Positions 29,539 through 38,517 of a stretch of 64,000 nucleotides of DNA are shown in pieces (the first letter of the stretch is position 1; each line of letters opens with the position of its first letter). The notes below the pieces were generated by a model. The model worked only from the letters and a program-made list of their open reading frames with translations, ran no database searches and was not told where the DNA came from. The stretch comes from Cognatishimia activa (GTDB lineage: Bacteria > Pseudomonadota > Alphaproteobacteria > Rhodobacterales > Rhodobacteraceae), in contig NZ_CP096147.1 in NCBI RefSeq assembly GCF_026016445.1, positions 2,501 through 66,500 on the forward strand, read 5' to 3'. A program made the position numbers and the translations under genes.

Positions 29539-30009
29539 ATGCGCACATATGATTTTGCACCGCTTTACCGTGCATCCGTTGGTTTTGATCAGATCGCAGA
29601 CATGATGGATCGTGTACTGTCCGATAATGTCCCAACATCCAGCTACCCACCCTACAACATCGAAAAAACCGCCGAAGATGCCTATCGCATCTCGATCGCT
29701 GTGGCTGGTTTTTCTGCAGATGACCTTGGCATCGAAGTCAAAGAAAACGCGTTGGTTGTGACCGCGCGTAAGTCTGATGCGAAAGATGAGAAATCCTATC
29801 TGCATCGCGGCATCGCAACCCGTGCCTTTGAACGCCGCTTCCAGCTGGCAGACCACGTTCGCGTGAATGGTGCAAGCCACGAAGACGGCATGCTGCACAT
29901 TGATCTGGTGCGCGAAGTGCCAGAGGCATTGAAGCCACGGCGCATCGAAATTGCACGTGGCGGCAAGCCGATTGAGGCTGATGTCGTTGACGCTAAGGCT
30001 GTGAATTAA
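29539..30009 (+). CDS. Small heat-shock protein, Hsp20 / IbpA family
   Basis: A 156-residue chaperone that holds unfolding proteins for refolding by DnaK/ClpB. The alpha-crystallin domain spans roughly residues 33-135, starting YPPYNIEKTAEDAYRISIAVAGF, and ends with LVREVPEALKPRRIEI carrying the IxI-type motif. The N-terminus with a Phe/Tyr-rich LYRASVGFD resembles IbpA. GGAGGATAACCC precedes the ATG. Convergent with an Hsp70-family gene and sharing a bidirectional terminator. Confidence 0.94.
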   Translation: MRTYDFAPLYRASVGFDQIADMMDRVLSDNVPTSSYPPYNIEKTAEDAYRISIAVAGFSADDLGIEVKENALVVTARKSDAKDEKSYLHRGIATRAFERRFQLADHVRVNGASHEDGMLHIDLVREVPEALKPRRIEIARGGKPIEADVVDAKAVN

Positions 30010-30023
30010 GCCTTAAAGTACAT

Positions 30024-30059
30024 CAAAAATGGGCCTTCGCTAGTGCGAGGGCCCTTATC
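30024..30059 (+). terminator. Bidirectional terminator between hsp20 and the Hsp70-like gene
   Basis: GGGCCTTCGC and GCGAGGGCCC pair around TAGT with one mismatch. The plus strand continues TTATCTTT; the minus strand continues ATTTTTGATG. The hairpin adjoins the stop of the minus-strand gene. Confidence 0.8.
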
Positions 30060-31296
30060 TTTGCGTGGCCAAAGCAAGCCCTTTGACCACAGCTGTGAAG
30101 ACCTCGGTGAAGACATGTTCTGCATTTGGAAGAGTCGTCTTCATGGCGTCAGAGACAAAGCCCATCAGGCTTGACCCTCCCACATAGATCACCTGATCGA
30201 TTTGGTCCGGTGACTTTTGTGCGAGAGCCAAAGTCTCCATCGCGCCGGTTTTCAGTTTATCCGATTGGTTGATCAGAACGTCGTCCATTGCCGCGCGCGT
30301 GAGGCACGCTTGTAGCCCCTTTTCTATGACGAATAGGTCAATAACGCCGCCACTGCTGCCTGAATTTGCAGATACCTTTCCAGCTTCGACGGCGAAGGCG
30401 AGGTCGTGCCCCAACTCATCTTCAAGCACCGTTTCAAGTCGGTTGATTTTTTGACCGTCTACAGCCAATTGCGCCATATCAGAGACCTTGCGACGGGTCT
30501 GTGCGGTATAAAGAAAGGGTATCTTCTCCCATGTTGCCAAATCGTGGAATATATTGATTGGGACCGGTGTTGTGCCCGGACCGAACTCACGCCGAAGTTC
30601 TGTACCTTTGCCAAGCAGAGGCATCACATTTGCAATGCTGAGCAGCTGGTCAAAGTCGGTGCCTCCGATACGAACACCATGGTTGGCAAGCACAGTATGT
30701 TCACCATTTGCACCTTGATGGAAAACTGTGAAGTCAGATGTACCGCCGCCAATATCAACGATCAGACCCAGCCCTGGTTTGGCTCCGCTTGCAAGAGCCG
30801 CTGCCTGTGGTTCAGCCATGAAGCGGACATCCTTGAAACCAGCGGCCTCATAGCAAAGACGAAGGTCATCTTCGGCCTGTTGCTCACGCGGATCACCCAA
30901 GCCGTGAAACACCACAGGTCGACCTGAGACCACGCGATCAAATGCTTGCCCAGTTGCAGCCTCGGCCTGTGTTTTCAGGCGCTTGAGAAAATCTCCAATA
31001 ATATCGACGAAGGTCAGGCGCTTGTTCAAAAGCTGCCGCTTTTCATGCATAAGGCCTGTCCCCAGCACGCGTTTGAGCGCGCGCATATAGCGGCCTTCAT
31101 CGCCATTGAGAAGCGCCCGGTCCGCGGGGTGTCCGATCAACGTCTCGCGACTTTCGAAATCAAAGAAGAAACTTGTCGGCAGAGTGTTCGACCCCGGAGC
31201 CATCTCCACGAAACGCACTTCTCCATCCTGCACGAAGGCTGCCGCAGAGTTGGAGGTGCCAAAGTCAATGCCAAGGGTCTGAGATGCTTTCGACAT
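30055..31296 (-). CDS. Hsp70-family protein, YegD-like
   Basis: A 413-residue ATPase-domain-only Hsp70 homologue: phosphate-1 loop LGIDFGTSNSA near residue 8, phosphate-2 VDIGGGTSDFTVF in the middle, and IYVGGSSLMGFV near the end. There is no substrate-binding domain, as in E. coli YegD. A client or partner cannot be inferred. GGAG precedes the ATG. Its neighbour, facing it, is a small heat-shock protein. Confidence 0.9.
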   Translation of the reverse strand: MSKASQTLGIDFGTSNSAAAFVQDGEVRFVEMAPGSNTLPTSFFFDFESRETLIGHPADRALLNGDEGRYMRALKRVLGTGLMHEKRQLLNKRLTFVDIIGDFLKRLKTQAEAATGQAFDRVVSGRPVVFHGLGDPREQQAEDDLRLCYEAAGFKDVRFMAEPQAAALASGAKPGLGLIVDIGGGTSDFTVFHQGANGEHTVLANHGVRIGGTDFDQLLSIANVMPLLGKGTELRREFGPGTTPVPINIFHDLATWEKIPFLYTAQTRRKVSDMAQLAVDGQKINRLETVLEDELGHDLAFAVEAGKVSANSGSSGGVIDLFVIEKGLQACLTRAAMDDVLINQSDKLKTGAMETLALAQKSPDQIDQVIYVGGSSLMGFVSDAMKTTLPNAEHVFTEVFTAVVKGLALATQR

Positions 31297-31362
31297 GATA
31301 CGCTCCGAAACAAAGAAAGACGCGCTTGCTATGCGTTTGGCCGAGACAGGTCAAGCTGGAAC

Positions 31363-31393
31363 AAAAAACGCGCGGAGCTTTCGCCCCGCGCGT
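31363..31393 (-). terminator. Intrinsic terminator after the phytase-like gene
   Basis: On the minus strand ACGCGCGGGGC and GCTCCGCGCGT pair (one mismatch) around GAAA, followed by six T. It lies about 23 nt past the stop. Confidence 0.92.
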
Positions 31394-31415
31394 TGTGATC
31401 GTCAGCGATGAACTC

Positions 31416-33599
31416 TTAGGAGTTCTGGTCGGAGATTTTGCCGATTGAGAAGAACATTGTCTCGCCGGAGTGATCGTCCACGCCGTCGTTGTCGGTGGAC
31501 ACAAAGGCTGTGCCGTCTTCGAAGATCGCGAGGCCTTCAACCTTGTCCAGAACGTAACCACCAGTGGAGGTCAGGTCCGGCAGCAGGTCGCGGACCAACT
31601 CTTTGGAGACCACTGGGAGCTCGCCACCCAGTGCCGCTGGCACCATCTCAGCCGCCGGGATGCGGTAGATTTTCTTAGTGACGGCGCGGGTGTCATGCTG
31701 GTTGTCACGTTCTACAACGTAGACGTAATCACCGTGTGCCACGATTTCAGAGAGACCAACCCAGCCCTTTGCAGGTTCGGCTTTTGGATAGTGCACCGCG
31801 CCCCACTCTTTGGATTTCAGGTTGTATGCCACTAGTTTCACGTGGTTCTTCGGGTCGTCTTTCCACTCACGCTGAACAGCCATCCACAGGGTGTCGCCGA
31901 TCTTGGTGATGCCTTCAAAGCCAAAGCGTTTTTCAACCGCGGCCAGCTCTGCTGGGATGCCGATTTCGCCCTTCAGGTTCTTGATTTTACCCTCGGAGGA
32001 CACGTGGTAGATCGCGTGCGGGATCAGGCGTTCTGTGCGGCCTTCAGAAGCCACGTAGAAGCCACCTTTGCCGTCCAGTGTGATGCCCTCCAGATCAAGC
32101 TTTTGCGCTGGGCCTGAGGTGCGCTCGATACGGATCACATCGGTGATGGTCGCGGGAGTGGTCTTGGTGTCGATCTTGAAGATAGATGGTTGGAAGCCGT
32201 AGAAGCTGTCGTTCACAGCCCACACGATCCCGTCTTTGTCTGCCACCATGCCAGAGATAGCGCCCCAGCCGATCAGCTCATCCGCGCCTGCAGATGTCAG
32301 GTGCGGGTAGGTCGCAGGCGCATCTTGCAGTTCATACAGCATGACATGTGCACGTGCGCCTTTGTCTTCGATCAAGTCTTTTTCGTTCGCGGATACCAGC
32401 AATTTACGCTCTGGGATGGTCACGTAGCCTTCTGGGCCAACACCAGATGGCAGCAACTGTTTCAGAACAGGCGCAGCAGGGTTTGTGACGTCGTAAACAC
32501 CAACAACGGAGGCACGTTCGGCGCCAACAAACACGTAAGGTGTGCCGTTGAAAACGTCGAAGGTCACGGACTCAGGCTCAACACCTTTGGAATCCGAACG
32601 TTTGTCTGGGTAGTGGCCGATTTGAACGATGGCATGTTCGAATTCGACACCGCTCTCGTACACAACAGAGCCGTTTTTGTTAAAGATCGTCCAACCGCGG
32701 GAGCCGCCGTTGTAATCCCCTTCGTTGGCTGTTGCAAAATGGTTGTCGTCGATCCAAGTCACCGCGTCAGGCTCGCGCAGGCGGCCTTCTTGAGACTCGG
32801 TAAAGATCAGCGCGCCGCGCTCGTCGGTCGCGTCGATGTTATGCAGATCTACAGCGCCCGCAGAGAAGTGATTCACAACTTCGCCTGCTGCTGAGACAAC
32901 AACCAGGTGGTTGTTTTCTTGCAGAGTGATGACGGTTTCGCCGAGGTTGTTGATAGACACATATTCTGGCTCTGGGTCGGAACCCGCGATCTCCGCCAGA
33001 CCTGTCAGATCAACCATTTTCAGGGAAGAACAATCCAGCCCAGCTTCGGTGGTGTTCACCAGCACGAGGTTACCGGCTGGCAGCTGTGGGATGATGCCGT
33101 CGTTCAGGTCTTCATCGCGCTCGTTTTCGATCGCAACAGCAATGAATTTGCCGTCTTTGGACGCTGCGATGGAGTCAGGTTGACCGCCCAGATCACAGGA
33201 GGCCACGGTCGCGCCGGATGCAACGTCGATGGCTGCCAAGTGGCCGGAAGGGGCTGTGTAGGATTCAGATGTGTTCACGCCTGCGTAGGCAGTGGCACCG
33301 ATGATCGCGACTGAGGTTGGCTCGCCGTCCAGCGCGATGTTGCCCAGAGGCTTTGGGTTCGCAGGGTCGGTGATGTCCACACGGCCAAGCGCGCCCAGTG
33401 GGCTGTCGGTGTAGACCAGAGTCATGCCATCGGCAGTCGCTGCGATGATTTCTGGGGAGGTTTCACGAGACGTGTCTTCGCCAGCCGCCATGTTCAGCGG
33501 AGTTGCGAAAGACGCGATACGGTTGAAGTTCATTTCGGCGTGGGCCAGACCAGCGGTCAGGGCAAAAGCCGACGTCAGGCAAAGAAGACGCGCAGACAT
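31416..33599 (-). CDS. Large exported protein: choice-of-anchor-I-type propeller fused to phytase-like esterase domain
   Basis: A 727-residue protein with a signal peptide (residues 1-21, cut after LAHA). Residues about 25-420 look like a repeat-rich beta-propeller (choice-of-anchor I / YVTN style: LAAIDVASGATVASCDLGGQPDSIAAS, DAVTWIDDNHFATANEGDYNGGSRGWTIF). Residues about 430-720 match the esterase-like phytase domain (LDLEGITLDGKGGFYVASEG, FGFEGITKIGDTLWMAVQREW, VEGLAIFEDGTAFVSTDNDG). It is probably a periplasmic or secreted phosphoesterase-like protein; activity is inferred. Four 11-bp repeats resembling a PHO box lie 41-84 nt upstream, suggesting phosphate control. Confidence 0.83.
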   Translation of the reverse strand: MSARLLCLTSAFALTAGLAHAEMNFNRIASFATPLNMAAGEDTSRETSPEIIAATADGMTLVYTDSPLGALGRVDITDPANPKPLGNIALDGEPTSVAIIGATAYAGVNTSESYTAPSGHLAAIDVASGATVASCDLGGQPDSIAASKDGKFIAVAIENERDEDLNDGIIPQLPAGNLVLVNTTEAGLDCSSLKMVDLTGLAEIAGSDPEPEYVSINNLGETVITLQENNHLVVVSAAGEVVNHFSAGAVDLHNIDATDERGALIFTESQEGRLREPDAVTWIDDNHFATANEGDYNGGSRGWTIFNKNGSVVYESGVEFEHAIVQIGHYPDKRSDSKGVEPESVTFDVFNGTPYVFVGAERASVVGVYDVTNPAAPVLKQLLPSGVGPEGYVTIPERKLLVSANEKDLIEDKGARAHVMLYELQDAPATYPHLTSAGADELIGWGAISGMVADKDGIVWAVNDSFYGFQPSIFKIDTKTTPATITDVIRIERTSGPAQKLDLEGITLDGKGGFYVASEGRTERLIPHAIYHVSSEGKIKNLKGEIGIPAELAAVEKRFGFEGITKIGDTLWMAVQREWKDDPKNHVKLVAYNLKSKEWGAVHYPKAEPAKGWVGLSEIVAHGDYVYVVERDNQHDTRAVTKKIYRIPAAEMVPAALGGELPVVSKELVRDLLPDLTSTGGYVLDKVEGLAIFEDGTAFVSTDNDGVDDHSGETMFFSIGKISDQNS

Positions 33600-33639
33600 C
33601 CTAAGCTCCTTATTGAATAGGTGCTGGGGGATTGGCCTC

Positions 33640-33683
33640 TGCAGGTGACGTGGATGTGACGGTTGCGTTTCGGTTTTGTAACG
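33640..33683 (-). promoter_or_regulatory. PHO-box-like array of four 11-bp direct repeats
   Basis: On the minus strand, CGTTAC, CGAAAC, CGTCAC and CGTCAC follow each other at exact 11-nt spacing (44 nt in all). PhoB binds tandem 11-bp units with a TGTCA-like core followed by an A/T-rich part, so the period and core fit. The array lies 41-84 nt before the ATG of the phytase-like gene. Confidence 0.55.
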
Positions 33684-33692
33684 GTTGCCGTG

Positions 33693-34694
33693 TTATGGTG
33701 ATTTCTTGTGGATATCACCGTAGGTCGGAACCAGATCGCCGGGTTTTGATGTCGCTTCATAGACGCCCCGCCCGATGGCCCGGGCGAGGCATGTTGCAGC
33801 TGCATGGCCTAGAAGGATCGGGTCTTGCAATGGATCAGTCAGCGGCTTGGCGTTGGTGGACACGCCAAAGACCAGATCTCCGTCCATAGGCGTGTGGCTC
33901 GGCACGAGTGCGCGGGCCATCCCGTCATGAGAAGCGGTTGCCATTCGGGTGCATTGAGCTTGGGTCAGGTCCGCATCAGTCGCGACAATTGCAATTGTAG
34001 TATTCTGCGCACTGAGTTTGGTCTTGGGCCAGTTTTTAGGGGCAGTAGGAGCAGGGCCGTGACCACCGAATTCTGCGTTCAGCTCCCAAGGGCCTGCCCA
34101 GAAGTGAGAACCGTCTGGAACGACAGCGTCTCCGAGCGCGTTCACAGCCACAAGGGCAGCAACGGTATGCCCGCTCGGCGTGATGATAGATGCAGACCCA
34201 AGACCACCTTTGAAAGAAGCAGTCGTGGCGCCGGTCCCCGCGCCAATGGTTCCGAGATCGAAATCCCCTGAGGCATTCAGGAGAGCCTGTTTGCCCAAGT
34301 CTCGATAGGGATTAGCATCCCAGCCTTTGTCACCGCCGTTGATCAGGTCAAACAGGATCGCGGAAGGCACAATCGGAACCGTTTGATCGGCAACCTGAAA
34401 GCCACGACCTTGGGACCTTAGCAAATCAGCAACTCCAGAGGCCGCATCCAGACCAAAGGCAGACCCGCCAGACAGCACAAGCGCATCCACCTGTTGTACG
34501 GTTTTATCCGGCGCCAGCAGATCGGTCTCGCGTGTCCCCGGCGCCCCGCCCATGACGTGCACCGCGGCGGTGAAAGGTGCGTCGGCCGTCAGGATCGTGG
34601 TCCCGGATTTCAGCCTTTCATCTGTGGCATTGCCAACCTTCAGGCCAGCAATGTCTGTGATCAGGTTTTTCGGGCCGGTTTTCATCTGCATCAT
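33693..34694 (-). CDS. P1-family peptidase (DmpA / L-aminopeptidase-D-esterase type)
   Basis: A 333-residue Ntn-type hydrolase that cleaves itself into two subunits. Signature segments are ITDIAGLKVGNATD at the N-terminus, LSGGSAFGLDAASGV, GTIGAGTGATTASFKGG and the autocleavage/nucleophile region QNTTIAIVATDADL (Thr expected as nucleophile). Members hydrolyse N-terminal amino acids or beta-peptides in the cytoplasm. The start among three close ATGs is not decided by a Shine-Dalgarno. It follows the sodium-channel gene after 19 nt, so the two are co-transcribed. Confidence 0.9.
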   Translation of the reverse strand: MMQMKTGPKNLITDIAGLKVGNATDERLKSGTTILTADAPFTAAVHVMGGAPGTRETDLLAPDKTVQQVDALVLSGGSAFGLDAASGVADLLRSQGRGFQVADQTVPIVPSAILFDLINGGDKGWDANPYRDLGKQALLNASGDFDLGTIGAGTGATTASFKGGLGSASIITPSGHTVAALVAVNALGDAVVPDGSHFWAGPWELNAEFGGHGPAPTAPKNWPKTKLSAQNTTIAIVATDADLTQAQCTRMATASHDGMARALVPSHTPMDGDLVFGVSTNAKPLTDPLQDPILLGHAAATCLARAIGRGVYEATSKPGDLVPTYGDIHKKSP

Positions 34695-34713
34695 AATGAG
34701 GACTGTAGGGCGC

Positions 34714-35502
34714 TTAGGATTTGGCGTCGAGCTTTGCTTCTATGGCTTCCAAACGTGTCAGCACCTCGTCACGGTAGGTATCTGTTTTGGCGACGTCTTC
34801 TTCGTGATGCGCATCCTGCATTGAGTTCACGATCAGACCCACGAGCAGGTTCACCACGGCGAAGGTGGTGACCATGATGAATGGCACAAAGAAAGCCCAG
34901 GCCAGTGGGTAGACCTCCATCACCGGGCGCACGATGCCCATGGACCAGCTTTCCAGCGTCATAATTTGGAAGAGGCTATAGGCGGACAGGCCGAGATTGC
35001 CAAACCAGTGGGGAAACTCTGAGGCGAAGAGCTTTGTCGCCATGACAGAGCCGATGTAGAAGATCAAAGTCATCAGCAGGAATACGGAGGCCATGCCGGG
35101 CAGGGCGGTGATAAACCCTTCGACCACGCGACGCAGACGTGGTGCCACAGAGATCACGCGCAGGACGCGAAGAATACGCAGGGCGCGCAGAACACTGAAC
35201 CCGGAGGAGCCTGGAACCAAGGCGACGCCGACGATCACCAGATCAAAGACGGCCCACCCATTGCGGAAGAAAGCCAGTCGGCGCGCAAAGAGTTTGAGGG
35301 CGATTTCAAACACAAAGATCGCGAGACAGATATTGTCTAAGAGATGGATCAGGCCTCCGACGCGTGCCATCACAAATTGCGAGGTTTCAAGGCCCAGAAT
35401 AACGGCGTTGAAAACAATGATGCCAAAAATGAAATTCTGAAATCTGCTGTTATCAACAAAGGCGTTGATGCGATTGCGCTCTGACATGCTGGCCTCAGAC
35501 AT
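34714..35502 (-). CDS. Bacterial voltage-gated sodium channel (NaChBac/NavMs type)
   Basis: A 262-residue, single-domain six-helix channel. The voltage sensor S4 has Arg at every third position (R106, R109, R112, R115). The selectivity filter is TLESWSM (182-188), as in sodium-selective bacterial channels. S6 (about 205-228) leads into an acidic linker and a C-terminal heptad segment (EVLTRLEAIEAKLDA), which would form the four-helix coiled coil. GAGGAGATCGTC precedes the ATG. In marine bacteria such channels are thought to support sodium cycling, motility or pH homeostasis. Confidence 0.95.
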   Translation of the reverse strand: MSEASMSERNRINAFVDNSRFQNFIFGIIVFNAVILGLETSQFVMARVGGLIHLLDNICLAIFVFEIALKLFARRLAFFRNGWAVFDLVIVGVALVPGSSGFSVLRALRILRVLRVISVAPRLRRVVEGFITALPGMASVFLLMTLIFYIGSVMATKLFASEFPHWFGNLGLSAYSLFQIMTLESWSMGIVRPVMEVYPLAWAFFVPFIMVTTFAVVNLLVGLIVNSMQDAHHEEDVAKTDTYRDEVLTRLEAIEAKLDAKS

Positions 35503-35657
35503 GACGATCTCCTCAAGGTTCCTGCTTGCGGCCTCATATGGCGCGCCGAAGCGGATGAGACAAGTGGGTCAAATTTCCCCTGTCCGAAACACAGCCGAGG
35601 AGTTGAGAAGGCGCCTGTGATCGCCTATGTCAGAGTCTAGTATTTAAGGGGGCCAAG

Positions 35658-36302
35658 ATGGCGTACTTCAAATGGTTGTTCCGCGGGTTGGTTGTATTAC
35701 TGACCTTTGCGTTTTTTCACTACACGCTTGCGCAGCACGATGTTGTGCGGATTGTGAATACCTACGAAGAGCGTCAGGAGCTGAACGATTGGACGCGCGT
35801 GTTTTGGTCTTCGCCAGATGCGCAGTCGACCAATCTGACAAACCGTGACGTTCAATTTATCCAAGCGGTGCGCCCCAATGGGGATGCGATTGTCTATCGC
35901 AACGAAGATACCGGTTGGAGCTGGCCGCCCTATTTCAAGTTTGACACGGCGAACCTTTACACCGAGGCTAATGACGCCGTTTCGATCAAGGATGCACCTG
36001 AATGGGTTGCGATCCGTCACTATGGCTGGCGCAACGAGTTCCTGTCGATCTTCCCAAATGCGGTGTCGATCAAACCGGTGGATGGCCCGGATGCTTCCTT
36101 CATTCCATGGTGGAACATTTTCATCCTGACCGTCTTGTTTGGTGTTTTCTGGGGCATTCGCGTGCGTTGGGTGCGCTTCCGAGAGGCGCGGATTGATCCG
36201 GTGCTGGAAGATGTCGGCGATAGTTTTGCCGATGCAGGAGACAGCATTTCAAAACAGCGTGGGCGTCTGAGCGGATTGTTCCGTCGAGGATCGAAAAACT
36301 AA
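35658..36302 (+). CDS. DUF1523-family membrane protein
   Basis: A 214-residue protein with a membrane segment at residues 8-25 and another near 150-170. The region between (FFHYTLAQHDVVRIVNTYEERQE and later WSWPPYFKFDTANLYTEA) is typical of DUF1523, whose function is unknown. The predicted topology puts this central region outside the cytoplasm, followed by a basic cytoplasmic tail. AAGGGGGCCAAG precedes the ATG. It is divergent from the sodium-channel gene. Confidence 0.85.
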   Translation: MAYFKWLFRGLVVLLTFAFFHYTLAQHDVVRIVNTYEERQELNDWTRVFWSSPDAQSTNLTNRDVQFIQAVRPNGDAIVYRNEDTGWSWPPYFKFDTANLYTEANDAVSIKDAPEWVAIRHYGWRNEFLSIFPNAVSIKPVDGPDASFIPWWNIFILTVLFGVFWGIRVRWVRFREARIDPVLEDVGDSFADAGDSISKQRGRLSGLFRRGSKN

Positions 36303-36327
36303 ATCGAATTTATATGACGATGCTAGC

Positions 36328-36633
36328 CTAACGGCACTCCTCTGCTACGTAGGCGTTGTATTTGATCAGCGGTTTGTTCTGGCCCGAAGGGTATGATCGA
36401 CCCAGATATACGTGAGGTTGGTCATTGCGCTTGCCTGACCAATACTCGATCAAATAAGACTGGTCGCCTTTTGACAGATATTTGCTTGCAGCCTTCAGTT
36501 TGCATGAGCATTCGGCTTGTGAAACGCGCGAGGACGCCTTGATCTCTGGTGTCGAGCACGTCTCATCGTTGGAACGACAGGCAGCCATTGTAACGGTTAC
36601 AGCGAGTAGGGTGACGGTTGCCGCGAGCTTCAT
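36328..36633 (-). CDS. Small putative lipoprotein
   Basis: A 101-residue protein whose N-terminus MKLAATVTLLAVTVTMAAC ends in a lipobox (TMAAC), so the Cys19 is the expected lipidation site. Five further cysteines follow. The ATG at 36633 is chosen because GGAGG lies 5 nt upstream; the frame extends to 36645 without such a site. I recognise no family. It is convergent with the DUF1523 gene. Confidence 0.72.
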   Translation of the reverse strand: MKLAATVTLLAVTVTMAACRSNDETCSTPEIKASSRVSQAECSCKLKAASKYLSKGDQSYLIEYWSGKRNDQPHVYLGRSYPSGQNKPLIKYNAYVAEECR

Positions 36634-36718
36634 GTCGGCCTCCATTCTAAGTTCCGAAGGCTACTATACCATGGCGCGATTTCAAAAGTGTGAAAGCACC
36701 CAAAGTTGCATAGACATA

Positions 36719-36744
36719 GAAAAAGCGGGCCCGAAGGACCCGCT
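36719..36744 (-). terminator. Intrinsic terminator of the soeABC genes
   Basis: On the minus strand GCGGGTCC and GGCCCGC pair around TTCG, followed by TTTTT. It lies 25 nt past the soeC stop. Confidence 0.92.
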
Positions 36745-36768
36745 CTCTTTGTCTCTATTAGGTGGTGC

Positions 36769-37644
36769 TTAACGCATGCCGTAGTAGATGCCGACGGTGT
36801 GTTCTGCTTCAGCAAAGAAGAGCCAGCGCGAGGCCGCGACGCCTGCGATGTGGCTTAGAACGGCCAGCAGTGCGATAAAGTGGCTGACCGGGAAGAGTGC
36901 CAGAAGAACCACAGGAACCCCTGCCATCAAGATCAGCGAGATCACACGCAATTTCTGTGCGTGTTTCCGACCCACGATGTGGATGAACTCGCGCATCAGG
37001 TAGTTCGGTGATGTGTGTGGGTGCGCCAAGGAGCGCACTTCACCACGGTCACCCAGACCTGTCGCTGTGCCCAGGTTTGAGCCGCGGTCGGCAAAAGCAG
37101 TGTCACCTTTTTTCCACCAGATCACCTGCACGAAGGCTGCGGCAACCAGCAGAACAAGCGCGATGGTGACTTTACCAGTCAGCAATGCACCGCCTGCGAT
37201 GGCGAATGTCAGGTAGAGCAGAGAGGTCAGCGGCGTGTTCCAACGTGGGATCGTCGCCAGTTGGCCGTAGATCATGGATGTGGTGTAGACCGTGCCAAGG
37301 CTGAGGATCGCGCCGATCCAACCAAGGATGGAATAGGCTTCACCAAGGAAGATCAAGCCCGCTGCGTAGAGGCCCATCACGGACAGCGCCAATACTGCGC
37401 AGACACCCTCACGAGACAGCCAGCTGGTCCGCCACTGGGTAAAGGCTTTCATCGCCCGCTCAGGATGGCCGAGGTGGAATGTTGAAGAGATCAGGCCACC
37501 TACTGCCAATGCAAAGGCAATGAAGTAATAACCAAATGCGCCCCAACCTGTGGATGGGGTGCTATCGATGCCGAGCCACGCCAACATGCCAAACCCGGCA
37601 CCGGAAAGCGTGGTAAAGACAATAACAGATGCCGCTGGATGCAT
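36769..37644 (-). CDS. soeC: Sulfite dehydrogenase membrane anchor subunit SoeC
   Basis: A 291-residue DmsC/NrfD-like integral membrane protein with about eight hydrophobic segments starting at residue 8. It anchors the SoeAB catalytic pair to the cytoplasmic side and passes electrons to quinone. The start codon overlaps the soeB stop (TAATG). The assignment to Soe rather than a DMSO reductase rests on its place next to pta and xsc, since the anchor alone is not distinctive. Confidence 0.85.
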   Translation of the reverse strand: MHPAASVIVFTTLSGAGFGMLAWLGIDSTPSTGWGAFGYYFIAFALAVGGLISSTFHLGHPERAMKAFTQWRTSWLSREGVCAVLALSVMGLYAAGLIFLGEAYSILGWIGAILSLGTVYTTSMIYGQLATIPRWNTPLTSLLYLTFAIAGGALLTGKVTIALVLLVAAAFVQVIWWKKGDTAFADRGSNLGTATGLGDRGEVRSLAHPHTSPNYLMREFIHIVGRKHAQKLRVISLILMAGVPVVLLALFPVSHFIALLAVLSHIAGVAASRWLFFAEAEHTVGIYYGMR

Positions 37645-38423
37645 TATTCTGCTCCTTCTGTCTGTTTGGCGTCGCCCGGTAGGCGAGAGAGTTGTTTATC
37701 GAGCCAGCCCATGAAGCCTTGGGTCTCTTCGGCCACAGGTTCCAGGAAGGGCGCAAGCACGCTTTCGTCGTCCCAGCTGTCTTTCAGACGCGGTGGCAGG
37801 TATTTGTTCACTGGCGCTGTGTCGAGTTCTGGCATCAGGTCCATGCCACCGCGCTCTGCGGTCAGTTTGGACACGTTGCTTTCTGGGTCTGCGAAGTCAC
37901 CGAAGTGACGAGCGCCCGCAGGACAGGTGCGCACACAGGCGGGAACGCGGTCCACTTCTGGCAGGTTCTCGTTGTAGATACGGTCCACGCAAAGCGTACA
38001 TTTTTTCATGACGCCTTCAGCTTGGTCCAGTTCCCGCGCGCCGTAAGGGCAGGCCCATGCGCAAAGACCGCAGCCAATGCAGCTTTGCTCGTTCACAAGA
38101 ACAATGCCGTCTTCCTTACGCTTATAGCTCGCGCCAGTTGGGCAAACGGTCACGCAAGGTGCGTTTTCGCAGTGCAGGCAGGATTTTGGGAAGTGAACGG
38201 TTTGTGCTGCCTGGCCTTCGGCCTTCACTTCATAGCTGTGCACGCGGTTCAGGAACGTCCCCATCGGCTCTTCGCCGTAAGGGCGTTGATCGGACAGTGG
38301 TGCACCATAGTTTTCAGTGTTCCAGCCTTTACAGGAGATCACACAGGCGTGGCAGCCCACGCAGGTGTCTAGGTCGATGACAAGGCCGAGTTTCTTCTCG
38401 GTGCTGGTTGGGAGGTCAGTCAT
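37644..38423 (-). CDS. soeB: Sulfite dehydrogenase iron-sulfur subunit SoeB
   Basis: A 259-residue ferredoxin-like electron-transfer subunit with four [4Fe-4S] cluster motifs: CVGCHACVISC, CLHCENAPCVTVC, CIGCGLCAWACP and CTLC plus CVRTCP. It links the molybdenum subunit to SoeC. A long C-terminal tail (residues about 190-259) follows the clusters. The start has a weak Shine-Dalgarno after a 94-nt gap from soeA that contains a small stem-loop. Confidence 0.88.
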   Translation of the reverse strand: MTDLPTSTEKKLGLVIDLDTCVGCHACVISCKGWNTENYGAPLSDQRPYGEEPMGTFLNRVHSYEVKAEGQAAQTVHFPKSCLHCENAPCVTVCPTGASYKRKEDGIVLVNEQSCIGCGLCAWACPYGARELDQAEGVMKKCTLCVDRIYNENLPEVDRVPACVRTCPAGARHFGDFADPESNVSKLTAERGGMDLMPELDTAPVNKYLPPRLKDSWDDESVLAPFLEPVAEETQGFMGWLDKQLSRLPGDAKQTEGAE

Positions 38424-38458
38424 TGTTGGCTAACTCCATATGTGAGGAGGTGGCTGGA

Positions 38459-38475
38459 CTGGGGATTTACCCCAG
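38459..38475. repeat. Stem-loop between soeA and soeB
   Basis: CTGGGG and CCCCAG pair perfectly around a 5-base loop, 43-59 nt past the soeA stop. No T-run follows, so it is not a terminator; it may tune the ratio of SoeA to SoeB. Confidence 0.5.
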
Positions 38476-38517
38476 ACCCCAGAGTATTTGGGCAAAGAAG
38501 AAGGGAAGTGTTGGTCA

